Positions 57,478 to 64,000 of a stretch of DNA of 64,000 bases are shown one piece after another. The notes under the pieces were generated by a model, which saw nothing but the letters and a program-made list of their open reading frames with translations, was not told the origin of the DNA and did no database searches. The DNA is from Antonospora locustae (Eukaryota > Microsporidia), in assembly GCA_007674295.1 (NCBI GenBank), contig CM017448.1, forward strand, positions 62,001-126,000. Reading direction: 5' to 3'. Every line of letters begins with the position of its first letter. The first letter of the stretch is position 1. The position numbers and the translations under genes were made by a program.

Positions 57478-58446
57478 ATGTTGGATAAAACACGCATCCT
57501 GAAGTTTGTCCAAAAAGCGATTTCTGAAAGGAACTTTTTGTATCATTGCACAGAATACATGAGGCTTTCAACAATGTACTGGTCAGCGAGCATTCTAAGA
57601 ATGCTAGGCTTTCTTGAAGAGCTGCACAAGATAAAGTTTCCTTTTCTGGATTTCATTGTGCAATGCAGAAACGAAGATGGTGGGTATGGTATGTCCAAAG
57701 GTTTTCCGTCTACTGTTCTTTCCACATTTAACGCACTGCAGGTTTTGTATATTTTTCACGAGATGGTTTACGACGAACGTGTAGAGGACTATGTTCTAGG
57801 TCTTTTCAGCAGTCAGGGGTTTTTTTATGGAGACATCTACAAAGAGGAGGACACGCGCTTTGTTTGCTGTGCAATCCTCTCCCTAAAACTGCTATCTCTT
57901 GCAAAAGAAGACACACAATACGACAGAAAACGTCTTGCCGAGTGCATTTCCGAGACATACATTACACACATAACCTCAAAGGGGTTTTCCAGAGACAAGG
58001 TAATTGAGTACATACTGAAATGCTACAACTTTGACGGAGGGTTTGGCTCTGCACCAAAAAACGAGTCGCACACTGCGCAGATATTTTGTTGCCTTGGCGC
58101 ATTGAGAGCCTTGGGTGCTCTAAATTCCTTTGACCACTGCAGAACAACACAGTTTCTGGTATTTCGACAAAACAGCAGCGGAGGCTTTGGGGGGCGGCCC
58201 AACAAGAAGGAAGACGTGTGCTACACCTTTTGGAACATTGCATCGCTCTCTATGCTGGATAGTGTGCATCTTATTGACACTAGGAGATTATGGGGTTTTG
58301 TGTTGTCCTGCCAGGACTCTTATGGAGGGTTTTCCGATTTTCCTGAAAATGAATCTGATGTTTATCATACAATGTTTGCATTAGCAGGTCTTTCTCTAAC
58401 GGGATTTCCTGGAATTGGCACTGTTGATGCAGGACTCTGTATGTAG
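57478..58446 (+). CDS. BET2: Rab geranylgeranyltransferase beta subunit (BET2)
   Basis: 322-residue alpha-alpha toroid. CTEYMRLSTMYW matches RabGGTase beta (MSEYLRMSGIYW). GQ-rich repeats follow: CYNFDGGFGSAPKNESHTAQ, SSGGFGGRPNKKEDVCYTFW and CQDSYGGFSDFPENESDVYH. Zinc ligands D and C lie in DVCYTFW and the histidine in DVYHTMF. With the alpha subunit and REP it prenylates Rab GTPases. The open frame starts 17 codons earlier, but the ATG at 57478 has CCC three bases upstream and fits the family start. Confidence 0.9.
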   Translation: MLDKTRILKFVQKAISERNFLYHCTEYMRLSTMYWSASILRMLGFLEELHKIKFPFLDFIVQCRNEDGGYGMSKGFPSTVLSTFNALQVLYIFHEMVYDERVEDYVLGLFSSQGFFYGDIYKEEDTRFVCCAILSLKLLSLAKEDTQYDRKRLAECISETYITHITSKGFSRDKVIEYILKCYNFDGGFGSAPKNESHTAQIFCCLGALRALGALNSFDHCRTTQFLVFRQNSSGGFGGRPNKKEDVCYTFWNIASLSMLDSVHLIDTRRLWGFVLSCQDSYGGFSDFPENESDVYHTMFALAGLSLTGFPGIGTVDAGLCM

Positions 58447-58489
58447 AATCCAAGCCAGAGGCTCAGGCTGCATGATGTCAATTACATTG

Positions 58490-59692
58490 TCAGCCCTCAA
58501 ACTGCACGAGCTCGTACTTCGATGTCAGTGTGTCAAACAGCATCACAGTGCCCGATCTTTCGAAGTTTGGAACTGCGACTAGACATGTGCCTCCATCTAT
58601 TTTTCTTGTACCTGCATCTGGGGCGTTTCCGCAAAAAAACACATTACAGTGATCTTCAAGAATAAAGGGATCTTCGACACCAATAGGTTCGCTTTTCAAC
58701 GTGTCTGGACTTGTAGGGCACATATATCTGCAGTGCATGATCGTCTCCATTGCGTCTAGAAAACGCTCAACGCTGTGTATTATTGGCTCTCCAGCTGCCT
58801 CTTCTGTGCATGTTTTGGAGTACAACATCTGCTCAAACTTGTATGGAAAATACTTCAGAAGATCCATAACATTTTCGCCGCTTGATAACATGTATCTGCA
58901 GCTCTCAGAAGAAAGCAGAGATGGGTTAGGTAGAAGAATCGGCTCTAAAGCAAACAGCCTTTTGTGCAAGGGCCTCTGGGGTAGGATCTTTGATGTAGGA
59001 TCGCCTAGACTCGGAATAAGCACAAGCTTCTGCTTGACTATTTTGCAGAGTGCATTTATTTTCTCTAAAGCCAGGCCCTCTTCCTCTATTTCCTTAGGAA
59101 AAAAGCCACCCATCAGAATAAACTCGTCTATATCCTCTGTGCATAAGTAATGCAAGATTATGCGCATCTTCTCAAAATTGAAGTTTCTGCCCCCGATTCC
59201 AAGGCAGCTTGCAAGACAAACTCGGCGCCCAACATTCAAATTGTTGTCTGCATGTATGTTTCCTGGAAAGCACAGGTCAGTCACACAAAATATGCTTTTA
59301 TCACGCTGAAATCCCAGAAGTCCTATGGCCATTCCGGTAGATATGACTTTGTACTTCTCATAAATTTCATCTCTGTTTTCAAATTGGATTTCAACTCTTC
59401 CGCCCTCATCCTCTACAAAGTATGTGACATCGTCAGAATAATATGTTCTGGCCTCTCTTTTTGCCCGTTTGTCGTTTATTTCTTCGAAGATAGATGGCTT
59501 TAGACGGCTGGACACATAGATCAAGCCCTGAATAGCCAATAGCCCAGTTGTTTCATTAATCTCAAATAGACTTGATAGAGGTGTAATTCCCCACTTTGCT
59601 TCAACAGCCCTCTTCACAATCGGCTTGAAGTGTTTTAGCCTTGTCTGATATGTTGCATTGTATTGGTAGCTGAACTTCGAATTTTTCTTCAT
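58490..59692 (-). CDS. POL31: DNA polymerase delta small subunit (POLD2/Pol31)
   Basis: 400-residue B-subunit with OB fold and inactive calcineurin-like phosphatase fold. Family matches include TRLKHFKPIVKRAVEAKWG, LQPSI-like LKPSIFEEI, LIPSLGDPTSKILPQRPLHK, LSSGENVMDLL, HISPTAPDTL-like MCPTSPDTL and FFCGNAPD. It links the catalytic subunit to the rest of the complex in lagging-strand synthesis. The open frame runs from a GTG past the next gene's start; the ATG chosen directly follows CCCC and removes the overlap. It converges on BET2 with a 43-bp gap. Confidence 0.92.
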   Translation of the reverse strand: MKKNSKFSYQYNATYQTRLKHFKPIVKRAVEAKWGITPLSSLFEINETTGLLAIQGLIYVSSRLKPSIFEEINDKRAKREARTYYSDDVTYFVEDEGGRVEIQFENRDEIYEKYKVISTGMAIGLLGFQRDKSIFCVTDLCFPGNIHADNNLNVGRRVCLASCLGIGGRNFNFEKMRIILHYLCTEDIDEFILMGGFFPKEIEEEGLALEKINALCKIVKQKLVLIPSLGDPTSKILPQRPLHKRLFALEPILLPNPSLLSSESCRYMLSSGENVMDLLKYFPYKFEQMLYSKTCTEEAAGEPIIHSVERFLDAMETIMHCRYMCPTSPDTLKSEPIGVEDPFILEDHCNVFFCGNAPDAGTRKIDGGTCLVAVPNFERSGTVMLFDTLTSKYELVQFEG

Positions 59693-59880
59693 GGGGACAA
59701 AGTTTTCAGCCATTAAAAGTATCTCATGTAATATTGAGATTGCAAAACAACACTCTGCTCCCATACTTGCACGATAACTAGCATATAGTATACATGTCAC
59801 ATCGCCCACATGAGTTGCAAGTGTAGTATGCCTTGGAATTTCATTGTAGTTTAAGAAAAAATAACGGCCCGTCCTGCTGA

Positions 59881-62013
59881 ATGCCAAAAACACGTAGAGG
59901 AGCTAGATTGCGTCTCAAACGAGCGGACAGGAAAGAATCTGCAGCAGACAATGTCAAGAAGCGTGCAAAACGGAGAGCAGCGTCAGAACCGAGGGAGGTT
60001 GAGCACGCACCTCTTCCAAACGTAAAATTTAAAGATAATGCACCTCTCCTTGTCACAATCTTGGGAAACGATGAACTGGTGCAACAGCTTTCTGGCACAA
60101 AATCGCAGGGCCTGACATTTAGGCTCAGAAACCGGGCTGTCTCCTTAAGAGTGGCAACAGACTTCACTTCTTACATAGATTTTTCTAAGATCAGCGATCT
60201 TGTAATATTCAACAACTTGGAGATGGACACATTCGAGTTTCTGAGCCTAATGAACGCACACGGGTTCACCAAGTTTTGCTTCTTCACGCAACTCAGTCCG
60301 TCTGATGTGAAAAAGAGAATCTGGAAAGAGGTCAGTGTAAGTGCACACGTTTTCAAGGACATTGCGCAGCTCATAAGATACATATGCCGAATAAAGGTGA
60401 GACCTCTTGAATTAAAGTCAAAGAACCCATTCTTGTTCGTAGAGCGAATAGAAGGGAGCAGCCTATGCGGCTATGTACGAGGAGGCCCGATGGATAGAAA
60501 GCCGGTGTATATTCCGGGAATTGGGAGCTGCAAAATCCTTGAAATAAAAAAATCTGCCGATCCACTGTGCACGAGAGAGGCTCTTGTACCCGAAGTGGTA
60601 GATGTGCCATCGGATGATGAAGTTTTTGCCGATGGTGAGAATCTCCATTGCTATGAAAACGTTTCTGCAGAAGGCATCGACGAGCGCAGTGAATTTTACC
60701 GCTCAGAGCGCAGCAGTACTTTGGAGAGCTGCTCACATGCAGAGGAAAAAGAACAGGGTCTCACAAGAGAAGATCTTGAAAGGAAGTATGAAAGAAAAAA
60801 AAGAAAGACACTTGATACCATAAAGATGCAGCGCCTTATGTTTGAAAGAGAAGCAGAGAACTGTATGTCAGAGTTTATACCTGGAGCCTATGTAAAAGTC
60901 CGAGTAAGCCATGCTATTGGTGAGCTAAGATCCGAGTTCATGGATAGGGGGTACCTGATTGTCGGAACTGCTGCAGAAGGAGAGAGAGTGCATGTACGAG
61001 GAAAGGTTAAGATACACAAGTGGGCAGAATGCACAATAAAGTCTCTCGTTCCCGTAACAATATCGCTAGGATGGTACAGATTTCAGTGTGTTCCTGTTTT
61101 GAGCATCAACGATGGCAGAAGAAATAGGTACCTGAAAAAGAATTTGGATGGGTACTGTGACATGACTTTTTTCGGTCCGCCTGAATGTAGCGGCCGTTTC
61201 TGTCTGGTGAAGAATGAGGGCTTTCGCATAGTGGCTCTTGGCAGCATAGAGGGACAAAGCGAGCAAATTGTAAAGAAATGCAAGTTGATAGGGGTTTCTT
61301 TTAGGGTATTTCAAAATTCAGTGTTTATAAGACACATGTTCAATACCAGAGAGGAGGTTCTCAGGTTCGTAGGCGGAAGACTAAAGAGTGTGAGCGGGCT
61401 GCGAGGAATCATTAAAAGACCACTAGGATATAGCGGTGACTTCAGGGCGAGTTTTGAGGGGAGTCTGAACAAGAACGATATTGTTTTTTTGAAGTGTTAC
61501 TTTCCAACTGATGTTCCCGAAGTTTATTCTGATTACAGCAACAAGAAAGGAGACATAGAGTACACAACAAACACGATAGATGGTGAAATGCAAAAGTGCA
61601 GCAAACATGCGCTATCGCTGGTGTTAAATTCTGCAGAAACAGAGAAACTCTGTGAAGAAGGCGAAAATGCCATGTATAAGAGTGAAACTGGAGAAAAGAA
61701 AAACGCTAAAAAGCAGAAGAGATTTGCTCTTCCTGTATGGATTGAGTCCAAGCTTCCGCTGGACATGAGAGAAATCGTAGAAAAAGATATACATATACCA
61801 GTTTCTCCGGAGGAAAGTGAGTTCATAAAGCTAAAAAATCAAGTATCACAGTTTAGAGAAAGCCAGGCTCTTGCTGAGGATCAGAAAAGGGCAAGCGAAG
61901 CTCTGAAAAAGGAAGAAGCCAGAAAGCGGAAAGAAGCGGGAAGACACAAAAGCATAATCAAAACTGTTGTTGACATGAAGAAGAAACACAAGAGAAAGAA
62001 GACTCGAACCTAG
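59881..62013 (+). CDS. BMS1: BMS1-like ribosome biogenesis factor lacking the P-loop
   Basis: 710 residues. BMS1 affinity: ISDLVIF then MDTFEFLSLMNAHGFTK, IKVRPLELKSKNPFLFVER, LCGYVRGGPMDRKPVYIPGIG, PGAYVKVRV, ISLGWYRFQCVPV, GFRIVALG, SGLRGIIKR, FRASFEGSLNKNDIVFLK, and a basic C-terminal helix. Bms1 is a GTPase of the SSU processome that brings in the Rcl1 endonuclease. Where Bms1 has the P-loop GPPGVGKST, this protein reads LLVTILGNDELVQQLS (about 60044-60090), so G1 is gone. The relative TSR1 also lacks GTPase activity, but the EMETFEFL-type block and RPL-type segment favour BMS1. Length is about 60 percent of yeast Bms1. Confidence 0.8.
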   Translation: MPKTRRGARLRLKRADRKESAADNVKKRAKRRAASEPREVEHAPLPNVKFKDNAPLLVTILGNDELVQQLSGTKSQGLTFRLRNRAVSLRVATDFTSYIDFSKISDLVIFNNLEMDTFEFLSLMNAHGFTKFCFFTQLSPSDVKKRIWKEVSVSAHVFKDIAQLIRYICRIKVRPLELKSKNPFLFVERIEGSSLCGYVRGGPMDRKPVYIPGIGSCKILEIKKSADPLCTREALVPEVVDVPSDDEVFADGENLHCYENVSAEGIDERSEFYRSERSSTLESCSHAEEKEQGLTREDLERKYERKKRKTLDTIKMQRLMFEREAENCMSEFIPGAYVKVRVSHAIGELRSEFMDRGYLIVGTAAEGERVHVRGKVKIHKWAECTIKSLVPVTISLGWYRFQCVPVLSINDGRRNRYLKKNLDGYCDMTFFGPPECSGRFCLVKNEGFRIVALGSIEGQSEQIVKKCKLIGVSFRVFQNSVFIRHMFNTREEVLRFVGGRLKSVSGLRGIIKRPLGYSGDFRASFEGSLNKNDIVFLKCYFPTDVPEVYSDYSNKKGDIEYTTNTIDGEMQKCSKHALSLVLNSAETEKLCEEGENAMYKSETGEKKNAKKQKRFALPVWIESKLPLDMREIVEKDIHIPVSPEESEFIKLKNQVSQFRESQALAEDQKRASEALKKEEARKRKEAGRHKSIIKTVVDMKKKHKRKKTRT

Positions 62014-62095
62014 TAGCCATAGCTGCTGAAACTCATTGATGTTTTATGGGTTTGCCTTGTGAAGGCCATATGAATAAAGTGAGGTTTGAAGGTTG

Positions 62096-62665
62096 TCATC
62101 TAGAAAACCGACCAAGACTGTCAACTAGCCGCTGAAACCTTTGCTCTTGAAGTTCGCTCTTTTTCTTGAGTTCTTCGAGCTCCTGTGTCAGGGCCTCATT
62201 CTGCGCACGCACATTGTTTTTTCTTTCTCTTGCGCACAGCGCAGCCTCCTCTAGCCTACTGCACAGTTCTATTTTGTTTCCAACTATGTGAGACTCGTAT
62301 ACCTCCTGTATGTAGTCCTTTGACCTGAAGTCCCTTAAGTTGACTCGATTTTCTCTAATCATGCGGTCTAACCCCTCTAGCTTCTCAACAACCCTGTTTT
62401 CTGTAAGAGCTGATCTGAACGCATCGTATGCATTCTGCTTCAGTTCCTCAAAGAGATTCTCAAAAACTATGTTGTTATGATCCGTATAATCTTCGGTATC
62501 GGCTTCCTGGATTTCCTGTGCAAGCAAAGATAGATCTTCATCTGGTGCATCTTTGGAAAGTAGGATTTTTTTTATTGCATCCTTGTCTTTAAATGCCTCA
62601 CTTATTGCCTTTTTAAATGCAAGCTTGAGTTTTTTTACACGCTGGCATTGGCCTTCTTTATCCAT
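62096..62665 (-). CDS. NNF1: Kinetochore MIND subunit NNF1/PMF1-like
   Basis: 189 residues, all helical. The pattern follows PMF1/Nnf1: an N-terminal helix RVKKLKLAFKKAISEAF, a middle helix FENLFEELKQNAYDAFRSAL, then VVEKLEGLDRMIRENRV (PMF1: LNALDKIVEEGKV), and a C-terminal coiled coil from about residue 130. Nnf1 is part of the Mis12/MIND complex that bridges centromeric chromatin and the Ndc80 complex. CCC lies about six bases before the ATG. Generic coiled-coil similarity is the main doubt. Confidence 0.55.
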   Translation of the reverse strand: MDKEGQCQRVKKLKLAFKKAISEAFKDKDAIKKILLSKDAPDEDLSLLAQEIQEADTEDYTDHNNIVFENLFEELKQNAYDAFRSALTENRVVEKLEGLDRMIRENRVNLRDFRSKDYIQEVYESHIVGNKIELCSRLEEAALCARERKNNVRAQNEALTQELEELKKKSELQEQRFQRLVDSLGRFSR

Positions 62666-62790
62666 ATCGAAGGGTAGCGTCTACATATTCCTAGCTCCTA
62701 ACAAGCTGCAAAAAGCTCATGTCTTACTTCAACAGAGCAGTCCATGTATACTTAAAGTGGACCAATTTACTAGTTTTAATTGTTATTGTG

Positions 62791-63483
62791 CTACTTCTTC
62801 TTTTCTCTCAGAATCATGTCTGAAAGAGGTGCATGTTCGCTGTTCTTTAGTATTCTTCCATCTGCTGATAGTTGCTGTCTGCTTGTGGGAATGGAAAGTA
62901 GCCTGCAGATGGCAGCCTTAAGCTCACCAACTCTTGTTCCCTGCCTCACCCCGATGCTTATGCTCTGTTCAGAAACAGAGAAGCGGGAGAAGCTGCAAAC
63001 TTGGATTTGAACAGAATGTGTCTCTACCTTTTGCATTTCTTTTTCGTAATGAGTCTTAACATCCGAAAACATCTGTTTGCATAGCATGCACTTTTCTTCC
63101 ACGTCTCCTTGGACCTCAGCAATAGAGTACCTAAGATCATCTACATTTTCTATTGGACTGTAGAAGGTATCTCCATACGCCAACTCTATTATCTTGACAT
63201 TGCTGGTATTGATATCTCGCTTTCCTGTGGATACTTCAAGCTTATGTGCTTTTCTCTCAAAATCCAATTTGTTGGTCCTCGCCAGCATGGAAAACTGACG
63301 CTTATATGCATTGTACTTCTTGTGTCCATGGCCCCGCGGAAACAGAAATTGGTGTGATATCTTGTTTCTGCATGCTGTCTTGATCTTCTCCTCAAAAAAG
63401 CTGTGCATCGCTGAGTAGAGTGCCGTGATTCTTATCACTTGATCCTGCTCCCATCCAGTGTTTGCTTTTTCCAGCGCCTTCAT
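62791..63483 (-). CDS. Minimal SF3A1/Prp21-like splicing factor (SURP plus ubiquitin-like)
   Basis: 230 residues. DQVIRITALYSAMHSFFEEK with HQFLFPRGHGHKKYNAYKRQF resembles a SURP module (FVARNGPEFE, FNFLNPNDPYHAYYRHK). The C-terminal 55 residues, SIGVRQGTRVGELKAAICRL to LSDMILREKKK, look ubiquitin-like, as at the C terminus of human SF3A1. A CMLC pair lies between (EEKCMLCKQMFSDVKTHYEKEM). SF3A1 belongs to the U2 snRNP. Human SF3A1 is 793 residues with two SURP modules, so only essentials would remain. CCC lies one base before the ATG. Confidence 0.55.
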   Translation of the reverse strand: MKALEKANTGWEQDQVIRITALYSAMHSFFEEKIKTACRNKISHQFLFPRGHGHKKYNAYKRQFSMLARTNKLDFERKAHKLEVSTGKRDINTSNVKIIELAYGDTFYSPIENVDDLRYSIAEVQGDVEEKCMLCKQMFSDVKTHYEKEMQKVETHSVQIQVCSFSRFSVSEQSISIGVRQGTRVGELKAAICRLLSIPTSRQQLSADGRILKNSEHAPLSDMILREKKK

Positions 63484-63581
63484 AGGGAGAAGTTTACGTC
63501 TTTATCTGACACTGGAAGCAGTACAGCTGGAAATAGAAGTGTGGAGATGTCTAGGACACAGCCCCCTCTATTGCTGATTGC

Positions 63582-64000
63582 ATGGATTCCAGTATATATC
63601 ACAAGTACAAAGAAGCTAACAGAAGACAGAATTACCATACTCTCTTGAATATTGAAAAAGTGTGCCGTCGACTTCAAGCAAATCAGCAGGTGGTAGCAAC
63701 TGCAATGATGGTTGCACACAAGCACCTGTTTGTTGAAAATGCATCTGCAGACAGCGATGTGGTATGTGCAGTCTCAATTCTCCTTGCATTCAAAATAAAC
63801 GATATGCACCAATCTTTGGATAATATCATTGCAGAGATAGACTGCGAAGTCGGCTTTACGTCCTGCAGCAGGGAAAAAAAACACACAAAAACTGGACGCA
63901 GGAGCTTTTCAGAAGCACACAATGATGTGAAGGCACGTGTACTGGACCAAGAACTACTTTTTTGCATTTGTACCAACTTTGAGTTTTCATACATCAACTA
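63582..64000 (+). CDS. Cyclin-fold protein, 5' part only
   Basis: Open frame of at least 139 codons from the ATG at 63582, running off the right edge without a stop. KVCRRLQANQQVVATAMMVAH, DSDVVCAVSILLAFKINDMH, then DVKARVLDQELLFCICTNFEF, follow the first cyclin box of transcriptional cyclins of the K, L, T or C type (QVAVATAQVLFHRF, ACLFLASKVEE, ILxxExxLLxxLGF). These cyclins drive CDK9, CDK12, CDK11 or Mediator kinase. The second box lies outside. CCCCC is about 19 bases upstream. It is distinct from the cyclin H-like gene at 10142. Confidence 0.6.
   Translation, partial: MDSSIYHKYKEANRRQNYHTLLNIEKVCRRLQANQQVVATAMMVAHKHLFVENASADSDVVCAVSILLAFKINDMHQSLDNIIAEIDCEVGFTSCSREKKHTKTGRRSFSEAHNDVKARVLDQELLFCICTNFEFSYIN

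Noticed and set aside
59693..59893. N-terminal extension of the polymerase delta small subunit
   Set aside because: It opens at a GTG, overlaps the BMS1-like start and shows no homology; the ATG after CCCC is preferred.

Overview
The window looks like nuclear DNA of a microsporidian or a very close relative. I read 50 protein genes in about 59 kb, roughly one per 1.2 kb. All are single uninterrupted reading frames, intergenic gaps are often below 100 bp, and both strands are used freely. Many proteins are shorter than their yeast or animal counterparts. A short CCC or GGG run lies within about 12 nt upstream of the start codon in 38 of the 50 genes; this is a known microsporidian upstream signal. 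I see no spliceosomal introns, rRNA, convincing tRNA, transposon or CRISPR. Assignments rest on recognising motifs by eye; no database search was run.

Layout. Bases 1 to about 4780 form an extremely AT-rich block (about 15 percent GC by eye) with no credible gene; it could be a regional centromere, a subtelomere or a decayed region. From 4.9 to 15.6 kb come SMC5, a PP2A-group phosphatase, a SEP-UBX protein resembling Shp1/p47, a cyclin H-like protein, V-ATPase subunit a, a PTRHD1-like protein, TFIIH Tfb4, DCP1 and a membrane RING E3. After a 1.05-kb gap, 16.6 to 25.3 kb is the most GC-rich part. It holds a protein of a phage/giant-virus-type family, a flavodoxin-less FAD/NADPH reductase, an ING PHD protein, a DUF2415-type WD40 protein, an NCS-1-like calcium sensor, a possible RPC4, an orphan seven-TM protein, YIF1, a JJJ1-like J-protein with an altered HPD motif, and APC10.

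From 25.4 to 45 kb are a degenerate Dhh1-like helicase, NOG2, NOP56, a possible RRP7, a KDEL-tailed PDI, a membrane-anchored deubiquitinase, a possible THO2, the GPI mannosyltransferase GPI18, GLE1, a NatD-like acetyltransferase, an ITC1/ACF1-like remodeller subunit, the CAF-1 large subunit, APC3, and two orphans whose start codons lie six bases apart. From 45 to 64 kb are a probable basket nucleoporin, an ATRIP-like coiled-coil protein, Lunapark, DeSI-1, La, NSUN5/Rcm1, MYG1, RAT1, 6-phosphogluconolactonase, RPN6, BET2, the DNA polymerase delta small subunit, a BMS1-like factor without its P-loop, NNF1/PMF1, a small SF3A1, and the 5' part of a cyclin running off the right edge.

Together the genes cover core nuclear work: ribosome assembly (NOG2, NOP56, BMS1, JJJ1, NSUN5), RNA processing and decay (DCP1, RAT1, La, SF3A1, the Dhh1-like protein), chromatin and cell cycle (SMC5, ING, ITC1, CAF-1, APC3, APC10, NNF1, Pol delta) and ER/Golgi functions (YIF1, LNP1, PDI, GPI18, V-ATPase). 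The main departures from expectation are three housekeeping proteins that keep their fold but lose catalytic or partner-activating motifs (Dhh1-like, BMS1-like, JJJ1-like), the phage-type gene, and the AT-rich block.
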